Positions 1 to 13,174 of a stretch of DNA of 64,000 bases are shown piece after piece. Numbering within the stretch: position 1 is the first letter of the stretch; each line of letters starts with the position of its first letter. This DNA comes from Heliopora coerulea. Its lineage: Eukaryota > Cnidaria > Anthozoa > Scleralcyonacea > Helioporidae. The notes below the pieces were generated by a model. It had not been told where the DNA came from and ran no database searches. It saw nothing but the letters and a program-made list of their open reading frames with translations. The position numbers and the translations under genes are program-made. The stretch is taken from NCBI GenBank assembly GCA_030142905.1, contig JASJOG010000237.1:310001-374000 (forward strand), written 5' to 3'.

Positions 1-128
1 CTCGAAAGGTCTCCTTAAACAAAGTTTCCGAACATGACTCACACGCGTGTTTGAACATCGGTTTGTACTATCCAGTATTTCTTCCCTAATGTACGGTGCC
101 TTAACCCCCTTCATAAGCAGGTTAAATC

Positions 129-815
129 CAGTGAACTCAATTTCTATATCTGGAATGCTAACTCCGAATCATTCACTTGGGCAAAAAGTGAAGCCAAGAT
201 GGCCGCCAGTGGAGGGAATTTTTGGACGTCCATTTCAGTCCTCTTCGCGGTCTTGTACGTCAGTTCCAGTCCTTTGCCCAACTTTAATCTTTAGTTTTAT
301 TTTGGTTCGGCTTCGAAAATATTCCCAATCGTGGAAAAAGTGTTCAGACGAAATGCTACTGGACCAATTTCACATAATCAAGTATTTAAAAGGATTCATT
401 ATTGCCGTGTGGCCTAAGAAGTGTACTAAATTGTCTGAAGACGGTAAACTAACGGCAAAAAAGGACGTGCACTTAGTAGTTTCTTCAAGTAACATTTCGA
501 GACCATTTTATCAGGTTTATCGTATATTTGGTAATTTATTTTCGTGAAAATGTGTAACCTTTAACTCGGTTTGACTTTGTCGAAATATATTTAAAATTCT
601 TAAACTTATTTCTATATTTTGAAGACATGTTTTGTGTGGATTTCCAAAGAAAACTTGTCAGAAAATGTAAAAAGTCGCGCGGGAGATTAAAACCGACATA
701 CAAGTCCGCGTAGGGAACTGAAACTGACGTCCAAAATTGTCCTCCATGGGCGGCCATCTTGGCTTCACTTTTTATTGGCCAGTTAGCATTCCAGATATAT
801 AAATTGAGTTCACTG
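129..815. mobile_element. Non-autonomous hAT-type MITE, copy 1
   Basis: A 687-bp element with long imperfect terminal inverted repeats: the left end reads CAGTGAACTCAATTTC and the right end is its complement, with subterminal sequence (gccaagatggccgcc) also inverted. It is flanked by a perfect 8-bp duplication, gttaaatc, at 121-128 and 816-823. Eight-base duplications are the mark of the hAT superfamily. No transposase is encoded; the short open frames inside are incidental. A second copy of nearly the same length lies at 29373-30060. Confidence 0.85.
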
Positions 816-823
816 GTTAAATC

Positions 824-1419
824 CTGCTGCAATCGAAAGTCGTGAATGATTGGTTAGATTTAGGCCCTGGTAACCAGCGGCAATATACCTATACACCTCC
901 TAGATCCTTGTTCCTTCTGCTCTTCATATCCTGCCTCCTTGCGTGTCCCAAACGTGGGATTATTTACCACCGCAGAGGTTCTTTTGGACCGGGGGAAGGA
1001 ACTAGTTGGGTAGTTTGAAGTGAAAAGAATGAAGGACCTAGGCCTTGTATGTAGTTTATATAGTACAAGTGATATAATCATTCTTGCTTCAACGATGCAT
1101 TTTTTCAACTCTTACATAGAAATATCGTTATTTTGTGAGGACATTATGAAAAATTACCAGCATTTTTTTAAAGTGTGGTATGATTTTGGAATAATTTCAC
1201 AAAATCGGGAGGATTACCAATAGCACAAAATGCCATTTTTGCAAGTAAAACGGGCTGATTTAACATAGATCTAACAAAATGTGCTCAAATTTAACCAAAC
1301 TATGTATCTGACACTTCTTTTCAGGACAGATTATATTACATTTATAAAAACATTTTATAAATATTAAATAATAAAGTTATATTACATAAAAAATAAGTTG
1401 ATTATTTATATACGATTTA
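824..1419. other. Unassigned AT-rich stretch
   Basis: No recognisable coding or repeat structure was seen. The sequence becomes very AT-rich just downstream of the Death-domain exon at 1420. Confidence 0.4.
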
Positions 1420-1733
1420 CTAATCGTCATCATCATCATCGACAAAAGATCCATTAATGACATCCTGAGATAGCGAGGTCATTCCTAGCTTCTTCAATTT
1501 GTTAGCAAGTTTTTGCCGAGTTCCTTCTCTCTCACTGTATTTAGTAAGCATATCAATAGATTTACTACATTCATCTTCACCCAATCGGGAAAACTTGATG
1601 TTCTCAATCTCATGAGATTCAAACTTGTTCGTGAAATACGCTAGCTTGACTCATCTGTTAGATATTCTTTCCGCTATCTCTGCAATTTCTTCCATTTGGA
1701 GACGGTCTGGTGGAGGCTGTTTTCCTTCCAGTT
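1420..1733 (-). pseudogene. Death-domain terminal exon with premature stop
   Basis: On the minus strand an acceptor-like tttgatag at about 1734-1741 precedes a frame that reads as a Death domain (six-helix protein-interaction fold of apoptosis and innate-immune adaptors): an acidic helix with EEIAEIAERIS, then KLAYF, EIENIKF, a central helix and REGTRQKLANKLKKLG, ending in an Asp-rich tail at a TAG (1420-1422). One in-frame TGA at 1651-1653 falls where family members usually have Trp, between the first helix and KLAYF. There are no frameshifts. Translation resumes for 76 codons past the stop, so this is either a young pseudogene, a null allele or a sequencing error. It resembles the exons at 8972-9342 and 27776-28059 in strand, terminal position and acceptor context. 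The rest of the gene is not identified. Confidence 0.6.
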
Positions 1734-1735
1734 CT

Positions 1736-4700
1736 ATCAAAATTAAGCAGGCGCTCAAATGACCGTGACATAAACTCTTACAGGATGATCACAAGGCTTA
1801 AATCATTAAAAAAAATTACATACTAATGGTTAATCCTTATGACGCTCTAATAAAAGACAAATAATCTGGAAGATACTGCCTATTGACTACTGACACTAGA
1901 TCATGACGTTATTGACAACAAACAACAAATACATATCACAATTTCAAAACTATTCGATAACGTTCATTCAAACAATCTTCCCAGAATTGCATCAAAATAG
2001 ATCCATATCAGAATGACTGTACTGGATATCAGTAACAATAAGCTTGTAATATGATAAAGACTTGATAGAATGGGAAGGTGTCTGTTTCAACCGATGAATA
2101 GAATAAAATATAAACATATCAATATAAAGGTCCTCCCTCAAATAACTGGCCCTCCTTTAAGTGTAGAAGTTAATAAACGTCCCAGGGTTCTTAAATTAAG
2201 TAATACGTAATCTATTTTTTTGGTCCTAGATGTCTTACTATTCGCGCTTTATCAAACATCGTCAAAATAGTTGCCATTTTGAAATCTCCTTTCCATGTGT
2301 CTCACCATGACAACTGTATCAGCCAATCAAAGTGCACAATTCATCATTCAGGCACTTGTGATTCTACTCGGTGTTTTTGTTGTCATCTTCAGGCTGTCTA
2401 TTCCAATTATTCACAGTCTATCAAAACTCTGGTCGTTCGACAAGTCACGTTTTCGAAATTCGAATATTCTTCATTACGTCAGTATTCACATTTTGAATTT
2501 TCGAATTATTGGCACTATTCGGTCAGGAGTAAATATTTGGGTTGCTTTGAGGGCATGAAACTGAATACTGAATATTCGAAAGTCGGTGGAGATTTGCAGT
2601 GGCCGCGCTAGCTAAGGGAAGAGAGTGAAGGGACTTTTGCTTCAACAGCTAGAGAAATTTTTTGTGCTACCCACATTTTTCCATCACCCCTCCTAAAACT
2701 CGTATTGAACGTGTAATATTTGCATATCTCAGTCGCTATTTATTCATGGGCAAAAACATTTTGAATGCAACATAAGGAATATCATTACAGTGTCATGATA
2801 TTTTCAGGAGTTATGAAAGCTGAATATTCCATTGATATTTAGCATATTTAAAAAAAATTAAGATTCCGATATGTAGCATCTAACTCGAATTTTAAGTTCA
2901 CAAGATGCTAGTTTTTGGAATCTGTTTTGTTTTATATTTCTTGAAGTTGTCGGCTGGTAGTGGTTTTTGGCATATTTCCCTCGAGGGTTTGCCCACCATA
3001 GACACTTTGTTGCCCCTTGTTATCCCCGCTAGGCTAGGACGTCTGTTGCCACCACTGGTGGGAGCCTAACTTGTTGGACAGGACAGGATTAAAGTCATTG
3101 TAAAAATGATCTCAATAGGGTATTGTTTTTTCGTTGGTTGATGAATTTAGTTGGAAGCAAATGTATGAAGCCTAGATAGCCTATTTGGCCGGGAATTCCG
3201 ATAATCTGATAAAATGCAATAAAAGTTGCATTCACTCACAAGTCTTTCGATAACAATTGAATTGATATAAAAATCTATCCACTGGATATGTCACAATTTG
3301 CTCACAATATGTTTGGTTTGGAACTATAATTTCAATTTCACTGAAAAAGTTGTTTTAAGTAGTCATCCCCTCGGCCGAAGGCCCGAGCGGGCGAGAGTGC
3401 TAATCTTGACGTGCGTGGAGTCCTGTTACACGCGTGGTGACTAGGGAGAAAAATTTTTTCGCTTTGTGTATGTATCTTTCCATATATATAAGTAAATATA
3501 TCCATGGATTCCGGTCACTCAAAAATGCCGTGTGGAAGCTCGAAGACTGGTATGTTGTTGACCAAAACATACTTAGGTACCGTATTGAAGCAAATCGATT
3601 TGGTCTCGTTCTTTTTTCCGTTTTTTTCCCTTATAGATCTCTCGCAAGTTGTTTACATCATTTGAACACTGAAGCCAATTAATTATTTAAGGCCGGCGAA
3701 CGAAATGGTTTTCTTGCTGCCTGCGGCTGGTTTTGCTTTTGAGGGCCACCTCAGTAACTGGACAATTTATGACTTGAAAGAGCAGTTCTCAAAGTTAGCT
3801 CCTTGGAATATGCATTTGCCAACTGTTCACTTTTTGCAGCAACGGATTGTCTTGGTTCTTTCTGATTTATATGAACGAAAGACTTAAGGGAACTCGCTTG
3901 CTTGTCAGGACATTTGCCAAGCGTCTAACTGTAATAAAACGACATTCTTCGCTGAAGTTGAATAGATGTCGATTAGTATAAATCTTGAGACTTTTCACGT
4001 TCTGGTAACCGAATACCTGAGCTGCACAATCACAGATACGTCTGAATCGAGTAGTTTTGAAGTACAAATTCTGCGAACGGAATTGTTTTGAGCAGCTTTG
4101 AAAAGTAGCTTCCCGACTTCATTCTTCCCTAAGGGAGACTTCTACCAAATATTATCGCCTGGATTTTCCTGGTGTTTATTGGTAAAGTAGAACGAAGATT
4201 CTGGTTAAATCATCTCTGTAGGACGATCACTTTTGAACATTTTGCTGTATTTACCCGGACAGTGTTCATGATCAATTGTTTGAAAAGTGGGATAGCACAA
4301 TCTTCCTCCAGAAGAGTTGTCCAGGCCATGACAATCTTTGGATGCTTTCCCCGCTTTCTAAAGAAAGATCTCATTGCCTCAATCAGGTCTTTTTCCCTAT
4401 GATATGTTGCCCCACTGAAAACGTTAGGATGTATTTTGGGCTTGAAACAAAAATGCATGGTAAACAGCCACCAGGTAACTCACTCCAAAGCTTATTGTTT
4501 TTGATCACTAAATTATCCTTCGGCAAAACAGTTGTCCTCTTCGGTCTTTCTCACTTCAAGAGTGATTTGTGCATGATGACCTTTACCGTATTCGACCAGT
4601 AATGCTTTCATCAGGATTTTAAAACTTCTCAAGGAAGTTTAAAGTCGTCTTTGTATAAATTTATCGTTGAACCCTTTGTAATGAGGTGCCACTGAACGCG

Positions 4701-7700
4701 TAGTTGAAAAATACGCAAGAGTTGCAGGTTTCTACGACAATTTTCTTTTTTATTGATGTTTTACCGTGGAAAAAGTACGTCTTTTACTTCCTCTTCTCGT
4801 TCTTGTTTTAACAAAACTTGCACAAGGTTTGCTTGTCGTATTTGCTTCATGTTTTGTATTTTCCGATTTTTAGTTAGTAGTAAAAATCCAGAACTCATTC
4901 ATGTTTTCTTTGTTTATTTCTTCCGTTTCGTAATTCGTTTCATCTTTGTTAACAAAGTCTTGTACCTCCGGATGAATACTGAGCATAAATCTTCTTCATA
5001 GCACTTCTAATAGACATTTTTAACAAACTTTGAGATAATATAGAATTTATGAGTTTCTTAAGATAAAAAATATTAAAAAAAAATTTTCACTCATGAGCTG
5101 TCCGTGATGTTGATATCCAACCGGTAACCTTTGAGAATGGTCCAATTTTAAGACGGAAAGCCTGGCTATCTGATGAAAAATCTTTCTTTAAAGCAAAACG
5201 AGTGAAAAGTTTCGTTGCAAAACGACTCGAAATATCTCAAGATCGCAACTAATATAAGGTCTTGGTTAATATTTGTGGCCAAATATTGTGTTTTCTTTAT
5301 TGCAATTCTTCTTCCAGTTATAGTAAGGACGATTTGTCTTTTTGACTACTTTAAAAAATTATCAGTGTTACTTGGATTCTCGAGAGATGTATTGAAAGGG
5401 TGGGCGAGGGTTTGTTGCGTAAACGTATTTCTAGTTACCTAATTGAATTGGCAGTTATTAGTTTATTATACTTAAGTAAATTGACAGTTGCTTACGTTAC
5501 AAAATTGTTGTCGTCAGTGCTTTGACAGTTCCCTCTTTATTATTTGTTTCTCAAGACAAGATTCATCTTTACAATAATTGGTAAACTTAACTTGGACTAA
5601 CGTGCCACTTTAGCTTGGCTCACCTCGTTCATGAGTTGTCTCATCTGAAAGTTGCCTCTCTTGAAAAACAAAAAGCAATAATCCGTGATTTTCAAAAGTA
5701 AAACTCTTCACTGAATTGAATCAACTTTCAGTGGTTAAATATTAAGACACTTTTGTTCGTGGGGATCGATGGTACTGGACAGTTGCGTACCAAGGTCTGC
5801 CCTGTAACGGGAGCACATCATCAAAGATGTACCGACAATCTATATAAAACATGTTCTTGTAGTCTACGTCACTACTGAATCCCATTAACTTAATGGACAC
5901 TTTGGTGAAGTAGTATTGTTAGAGGGATTGCATTCATGTACCATCTTCTTTTCTCTTCTTTCTTTTCCAAACTGTTAAGTCTACAGTTCATTCCCCCGAT
6001 ACCATACGAAATGGGATCGTAACAAAATCGAATGCAATAGGCTTTGCGTTCTCACGATACCAGCGTAAAATGCCGTGCAATCGTAACTGAAATGATTTGA
6101 ATCCTTATAAATGTATTGGACTCTGGCGCACACTATAGTCCGTATGTCAGGAAAGTGTTGTGATGTTTCAAAACGGTTAATAAAAAAAACAAATCAAAAG
6201 TTGACTGCGGTTCCTCAGCTGATTCTCTTACTTCAGCCTGTCGCATGTGCAGAATGCTCTGATTTACTTCTAAATATACGTTTATTCGCTTTTGAATGGT
6301 CTCAACTTGTTTATATTTAACTCCGCAATTCAAATTCAAATTATTATTTATTGCGAAATTTATGCAATTACCTTATGAGAAATATAGCGCGTGTTTTGTA
6401 CTACTCCCATGGAATGAAAATTAAAAATTTTGACTAAGATGATAAAAATCCTAAATCCGCCACTGATAAGGGAAGTTTTCGGTGAAATTTGAGATTGACG
6501 ACCTTTGCTTCGCATCATTCATCCTGGCTCACAAAATAGACGCAGCGCGTGCTTGGGTATCTTGAAGCAAAGAAGGAGCTACAAGAAGCTTGATGATTTG
6601 AACGATAAACTTCTGCGCCAATGTCACGAAAAGGCAGGAGCAAAGAGACTGGCAGTTAAAATCAATGACTAACTCAACACCCTCTCTAAAACATTTTCAA
6701 CCAACCTTGACTCCGGCACTACGTCGGCAAAGACTCCAACATGGAACAAATAAAATTTCACCTCCCCAGACTACCATTGCGTCCGTTAAAGTTGGGTGGA
6801 AAATTAAGACACTTAACTGCACTTTGCCTAAGGATCTTGGATCAATTAGGAAACAGTTGTGTGGAAGAACATACACACAAATTGCTCGCACGACTTGGCG
6901 TTGTAAAAAGGTCAGAGAACAGTTTGTCCTTTTGTTTTTAAAAGAAATCAATCGAGGGTGCTCTAATATGTGCTCCAAGAAAAATCCTACCATTTTACGC
7001 AAACCCAGCGAAGACGACATTGTTAACTTTTCGTTAACAGAACTTGATAACGAGTTGAAAGACAAACAAGTCGTACTGCATCTTGTAAATATTCACTGAA
7101 CCGCAGCCTAGACCCATACCCGCATTTCAATCCTATCTGCATTCAAACAAATGGAATCATAGTTTTAATCAACCGAAACTGAGCTTATTTAACTCTTATA
7201 GTGGGTACAGCTTTGTTACTCTTTAACAACGAAGCTGTCATTTGGTAACTTATTTGTTTCGCTTGGCTAACCCCAGTCGATTTTACTCGTCAAGGGGAGG
7301 CGTCGTCAAAGCAGATTGGGGTGTCCAGCTTTATTTGCCGGAATATTGTACCCCTTTAAAAATTTCCCGAAATTAATTTGACACGTATTCAGGCCATTTA
7401 AGATAAAGCCTCACCTCTTCGGCCCTTATACGTAAATTAAAAGATGAACTACAAACCAAAATGGATTTTGTCCTACCTGACCAAATCAAATTTTGCTGGA
7501 AATTTGATGCTCCAGATATTTTTGCCCTTACAATCTTTAGAGGGCGGAACCCCCCTATAACCCTCTGATAAACTACGCCCTTGCCTCGAGGGTCGACCAG
7601 TACAGGATTGAAAAATTATGTGCCTTAAATCTTTCCCATGCTCATTTGGCGTTCCAAAACGTATTTCTTTTACTCCGAGTGATGCCACATGATGTAGCTA

Positions 7701-8971
7701 TTCAAGGAGAGATCACCTACAGATCGAACAAGAGTTGCATGCTATTCTACTTACCTAAATATCTTCAGAACTAAGTGAGATACAGAAGAGCAATAAACAC
7801 GGTCCTGTCATTTTCAAACTTCTTTTAAAACAAACTATTGCAATTTTTATTTCATGTTTACACCCCTTTTTGGAGTTTCCAGAGTAAAGAATGTCATAAA
7901 CAAATCTCCAATGCAGAAGAACTAACTAAAGCAAGCCATGTTCAATGTAAAAGATTTAAAAACTTAAGAAATGTTAATTGAGCAAACGATAACTCGTTTA
8001 GGTTTACCAGTAGTTCATCTCTTAAGACTAGGAGGAATTTGAATTTTTACTTCATGATGAAATTCTCTAATCCAGGGTTGAATTTATCTTTTGCTGAAAG
8101 AATGTTTCAGTTTTACAAAATTTCAAACCCAACACAGGGTACTTAAGCGGGAGTTCAGGCTCAAGTCTATAACTATGAAAACACATTTTTCTTCCATTCC
8201 TAAAAAAATATCTATTCGATATATTGTTATAATATATTAGATATGTGGCTGCTTTTCGGTATTTATGACTGTATTCTTTTTCTTCATATTGGTTATTAAC
8301 TTACAAAAATTTATTCCAATGGTAGTTCTTTCGGTTACTTCTTTCTTATCTTGATTTTGTCTACTTTATTAGTTATTTGTGAACATGCTACCAACTCAGT
8401 AATTTTGTTGGAAGCTTTTTAAATCGAATGACAAAGTTCAGTATGAATTTCGTCACTTAGCTCAACAAATTTAAGATTTGATTATGTCTTTTGCTTGTTC
8501 TTAGCCTTTTGTTCGATTCAAGGTTCTTGGAACTGTGTTTTTATACTGTACGAAACGTTTTTATTAATCATTAATTCGGCTTACGAAAAACAAAGCACGT
8601 TGTTTATTATTGACTATAGTTCCGTCCCCCATTGCAATCAAAGACCTTATAGCGACATTCCTTCACTTACGCTTAGTATTCACATGTTTTACGTATTGTA
8701 AACTCATTTGCTTGCACTGCGTTCGTTCGTCGTTCACAACAACTCTTGAATATAAAACCATGCGTTACCATTTCCGTGGATAGTCAGTATACAAACTATA
8801 GATTTCTCAAATTATGAGTTCAAGTAATTACGTAATTATTTTTAACCAAACTGAAATTATAATTGATTACAATAATTCGCTAAACTTCAAAACATTATCT
8901 ACGCAGATGTGAAAAAACATTGATCAAGTTAAATTAGATTATCTGTCATTCACCGTCGCCATAAGCCTAAG
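1736..8971. other. Long stretch without recognised genes
   Basis: About 7 kb in which I see no supported gene. Open frames at 2295-2558, 4172-4602 and 6665-7099 are short, lack flanking splice signals I trust and match no family I recognise. This is probably intergenic or intronic DNA with decayed repeats. Confidence 0.4.
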
Positions 8972-9342
8972 TTAACAGCAATTGTTTTTGATCAGTTCTT
9001 TTCTTCTACCTTCTAGTGCAGCCATCAAACAATCCATACCTGTTTCAGAAATTTTCTCGACAATTTTCACACAATCCAATCGACCCATTTACATTAAAAC
9101 TTCTCGTAGTTTTGTTATGGTGTTCTCGCGTTTTCTTCCCCACCATCTTAACACTGTTTGAGTTGAGTTTCTCTCTTGAGTAATAAAGTCATGATCATCA
9201 CTCGACATATCTAGATGAGCAGCGAGAGAGCTCAAATCTCCACCAAAGTCTTCCCTTATATCCAACCTTTTGCAAATCCACTGCCTTGCTAAAGCGTGAA
9301 ATTTCTCAACGGATATTTCAAATCTTTTGCTCATTCTTCCTC
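8972..9342 (-). pseudogene. Death-domain terminal exon with in-frame stop
   Basis: The minus strand has a polypyrimidine tract and acceptor (tttgtttaattccag) at about 9343-9357, followed by an exon encoding a Death domain. Motifs in order are ICKRLDIREDFGGDLSSLAAHL (helices 1-2), an acidic loop with DDHDFI, and VLRWWGRKRENTITKLREVL (helix 5, with the typical Trp-Trp). A TAA at 9089-9091 ends the frame just before helix 6, yet the same frame stays open for 38 more codons (MGRLDCVKIVEKI, a good helix 6) to a TAA at 8972-8974. Death domains normally include this helix, so the first stop is probably a disabling or truncating mutation. Such domains recruit partners through homotypic contacts. The upstream exons were not found. 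Confidence 0.65.
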
Positions 9343-9357
9343 CTGGAATTAAACAAA

Positions 9358-11714
9358 CTAGATGAGATAAAGCTGGCATGAAGTTATTTTTGTATCCTGA
9401 CAAACTTCATAAATCTCATTTGTTTATCTCTGGAAAAGAAGTGAAAGCACGCACTTTGTAGTGTTGCTGTTAGAAGATTAGTTTATCCTCTGATGGCACA
9501 ATCCTAGTAACACGAATCTCCGACAAGTCAAACCTGTAAGAAATATTATAATCACGAGATGGGGCCTTGCTGGTTTGGAAAGAACAGTTAAAGTCGCTTC
9601 CGTTTTTAAAACGATTGACGCTGTATTGACCCTTGTCCAGAGGGAACTGTCCCCTTGAGAAGAAAGACCGTTTGGCATAAGCGACAGCAAATGATAGACC
9701 ACTATATCCCGCCAAAAAATGGTTACATGAGTTAGAATTTAGAAAAAGACCTGTTACGTGCCGATCGAATGGGAACGCGCACACTCTGAGATCCAGTGCA
9801 AATCTGACTTTATTCTTTTTCCAAACTCTGTTTTTATCTTTGTTATGTTACTATAACATATTTTAATTTCCTCCGAGTGATTAAGTTAACCTAAAGATTA
9901 CATAAACAGGACACACAGTAATTAACACATTTTACACTCATGCAGACCGCTTGTCTGAAATATTGACAGACATTGAACAGTTACAGACCGACCATGAGTC
10001 AAATCACGATTTCGGGTCTACATTTGCATCTAATCTGTACTGACCGTTTTTAATAAGTCCTTTAATAAGTTTTTGAGATTCCTGGTGGTTAAGCAAAAAC
10101 ATAAACGGTTACAGTTAAAGAGTTCCGGCATCATGATCTTGTTCCAAACCAAATTACTTTGTTGAAGTACTTGGCTGACATCGAAGACAAGCCATTAATT
10201 CTTATCCTAGTCCGGAATTGATGAACAGTAGGAACTTACTGTATAACTGGGACCGTAAGTCGAAGTGCATATTTGACATCATTTCCGCCATGTTGGTGAT
10301 ACTTTCACAAAAGAATCTCAAAAATACGTATCCAACAACATCAAGTAGTCTCTTGGGTTAATCAAAACCGGTCTAAAGATTAAATATCGCCACTAGAATT
10401 AGTGGTGGCGTGGCTTTCAAATAGATATGACATGCTTAGGGCCCACTTTTAGTAGAAACATATAAGGTGGGGCTGAGGAGACAGCTACCAATAAAAATAC
10501 GATGTGAATTGAAGATGCGAAAACCTTAAATTCATTAAGATAAAAGCTTAGACAAAACTACTGACATCATGAAACGCGTCTATAATGACATGCGTCGGTA
10601 GGAAAATATAAATGATTACAAGTGATCCCCCTTCAGGGCATACGGGAGTTTTAACTTTTATGCCTCTACATAAAACGCCATGTTTATGCTAATTCTGCAC
10701 CCAACATAACCCTCAACATAATGGCCTTCCCGCTACAGATCATTGGGGCCCACACACTACAACTTCTTGTGGCCCACCAGGAAATATTCCGGTGTCTCGG
10801 TGGGCGACGCCGCCACTAAAATAGTCTGTCCACTTGCTATACCTAGTAATATTGGTGAAAACGCCAGTTGCTTGAAATGTTTTACAGTCAACAATTAAGA
10901 CACTTCACAATCGTTCGTTGAGCATGACAATTTTTGTTTGTGATGCTACAGCACTCGAGACATGATACTGTACAAGGGCGGATTTAGGGTTAGGGAAATA
11001 AGGCAGCTGCCTAAGGTGACTTATGAGCAATCAAAGCGATTTTGCTTCGCAAAATGGCATGTTCGACTAGTCGTCGTCAAAATGTCCGTATTTGCTATTT
11101 CACTGTCTAGCCAAGAAGCATTTGCGTGCATTGCACTAGCGAGTCATTTGCGATGAGATTAACAAACATCGAATTCAATTTCAATCATATTTCATCGCCT
11201 CCTCATCACTCAGGCGATCAGGCCGGCATTGGTGTTAGATTACTAATATGCCAATTATTTTGCCTAAGTTGGTGCTTGCATCAATCCTTGTGATTGGTTG
11301 AATTACTTCTAGTGACTTTATCATGGGTGGTGATTGGATTGCCGAAGTTTTGCCTAAACTGTGATCTGTCTGAGTGTCTCTGATTGGCTACACTTATTAG
11401 TTGGTTCATTTAACAGAAGCTACCATTGGTGCAGCGGCATTTACTTAAGCAGTCGTACTCGCTCGACGCCTGATCTCAAACGTCTAGTGAATGAAGGGAA
11501 CCTCCACAGAAATTTTGGAGTGGAGACTTACGTTCCAAGGAACCATGAAAACAAGCAGTGCATTGCTTTCAGGTCAGTAAAGTTGCTGGTCTTCACTTAC
11601 TCTCTTCAAACTGTTAAACTTAATGCGGGCAATACACAAACGTGGCCTTGAGTGAGATTTTACTAATAGCAGAAACCCATAGGAAGAAACAATTTTAGAC
11701 GATTTGTAGATCCT
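9358..11714. other. Unassigned stretch
   Basis: No gene recognised. The region around 10380-10840 contains short inverted GC-rich motifs (gccactagaattagtggtggc near 10390), and 10962-11160 has an open frame without family resemblance. Probably decayed repeats. Confidence 0.35.
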
Positions 11715-11765
11715 AAATTCATGAATCAAACTTAAAACAATAATTTTGCTAGGTATCTTCATATT

Positions 11766-12033
11766 CTTTATTAGTTATGTTCCTCTAGCAGATAAAATTG
11801 TCTAAAAAAAGGTAAAACCAAGATTTCGGATTACGCGTTCATCGTCAGGGTAAAATGGTTTAACAAGCATTTGTTTCTGCTTAAAATTATTTCCCTCATG
11901 CAAATTACTATCTTTAAAACAACTATTTTTTAAAACAAATTACATTCAAAAAATCCTAAGAAGAAACCAGCTGTTAAATTATACAAAGTGATTATACTAT
12001 AAAACAAGCCAAATGCTAAATGCAAAGTAATTT
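11766..12033 (-). repeat. PLE terminal repeat fragment, present on the left side only
   Basis: Read on the minus strand this piece closely matches the plus strand at 22661-22895, which directly follows a GIY-YIG endonuclease fragment, so it is a Penelope-like terminal repeat. Shared blocks include tttgcattta, ggcttgttttatagtataatcactttgtataatttaacag and ttcttcttaggattttt. It sits exactly at the outer end of the left palindrome arm and has no counterpart on the right, where about 20 other bases lie instead. Beyond it (11715-11765) symmetry with 18486-18536 resumes. Confidence 0.65.
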
Positions 12034-12323
12034 ACTACGATGGGCTACAGAGAGATCTGTCCGCCAGTCCTGACTCGCATTACGGTTCTCCAAAACCCCG
12101 CTAACTCTCCTTAGGGTTCTCCAAAGTCGGTCTAACTCACCTAAGCCAAATAAAGAAGGGTGAGAAAAACCGGAGTAAAATGAGTTGGAAAATGGGAAAT
12201 TAAAATCCAAAAAATGGAAAGGTTTTGAGAGAACCTGGGACAAAAGTGTAAAAACCATAAAGTGAAACCATATGGTAATTTTCAATAATATTTTAGTTTT
12301 CAGTCTTAGTCTTCTTTTATAGT

Positions 12324-12653
12324 TTAGTCCTGTTGGTTGATTTCATGACCGTAGACGTGTTTAGCAGTAGTAATACCACTTGATAAAAATCCCAAAAATG
12401 GGATAAATGGGGTAATTCTTTCAACTAATAAGTGAACATATCTTTTTAACAATTCATCTTTATTCAAATCTTTGGTTAATTCCTCAGGCGACTCAACAGC
12501 ATCAAGACCTCCTAAAGTATTGGCAAATTTACTTGTTAATAGATCAGTTAGGAGCTCATTAGTTTTTTGTATTCTCTTACCCTCATATTCACTGTATAGT
12601 TTATTGATTACCTTCTGACTGGCTTTCTTTATATAGGCAACAGATTTATCCAA
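12324..12653 (-). CDS. Polinton-like small structural or membrane protein, left copy
   Basis: This is the mirror image of 17858-18187, with identical translation; see that entry for domains. The 3' end faces the outer end of the palindrome, about 290 bp away. The recognisable frame begins upstream of any ATG, so the true start is unknown. Confidence 0.65.
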   Translation of the reverse strand: MDKSVAYIKKASQKVINKLYSEYEGKRIQKTNELLTDLLTSKFANTLGGLDAVESPEELTKDLNKDELLKRYVHLLVERITPFIPFLGFLSSGITTAKHVYGHEINQQD

Positions 12654-12680
12654 ATCACCATCTTCATAAGGAAGAACAAA

Positions 12681-12836
12681 GAAGGTAGGCGAAGGGAATT
12701 TTCAGCTACCATTTAAAAAGGCCCAAAAAGCACACTTATACGTATTCTAGAGGCCAAAAAACACGATTTTTTTTTGAAAAAGGTAGATTAAACTCTGGTT
12801 TTTAACTACTTCTAGCTACAAATTTTCAGCTACCTT
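12681..12836. repeat. Small repeat with ggtagctgaaaatt motifs, left copy
   Basis: Mirror of 17675-17830. It separates the small-protein gene from the fragment at 13010-13170 and looks like an insertion that predates the palindrome. Confidence 0.4.
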
Positions 12837-13009
12837 TTTAAAAATCTATTAGGGAAATTCCAAATAGTGAATCCAGAGTTAGAGAGAGGCAGGCAGCAAA
12901 ACACAATATAATCAACTGTCCAATTGACGAGGTGGTTTCTAATAATTTATATTCGAAGGAACAAATAAGCAAGTCCAGATAAAAAATTATAATAACAAAG
13001 GGACAACAG

Positions 13010-13170
13010 TTACCCAGCAGTACTTTTAAACGCCCTAAATAATCCACTGCTTAACTGTTTCATTGGTCTTGCTTTGTTGGTGTCAGTTATTTCTCCAAAA
13101 ACAACATCCATCTCTTCATGTTTCGATTTTGTGGTTCTTACTCCAACAGTTCTAAATGGTATTAAAGTAT
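13010..13170 (-). pseudogene. Short open fragment, left copy
   Basis: Mirror of 17341-17501: about 53 codons open to a stop, no start visible. Unidentified. Confidence 0.35.
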
Positions 13171-13174
13171 TGCT

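Noticed and set aside
47..547. 166-codon plus-strand open frame
   Set aside because: It lies across a MITE and its subterminal inverted repeats and has no family resemblance; chance frame.
6665..7099. 144-codon plus-strand open frame
   Set aside because: No recognisable domain; overlapping open frames on both strands suggest chance.
11826..11860. Second hammerhead candidate (ctgacgatgaacgcg...ccgaaatc on the minus strand)
   Set aside because: It has CTGACGA and GAAA, but stem II cannot be paired and stem I pairs over only about three bases.
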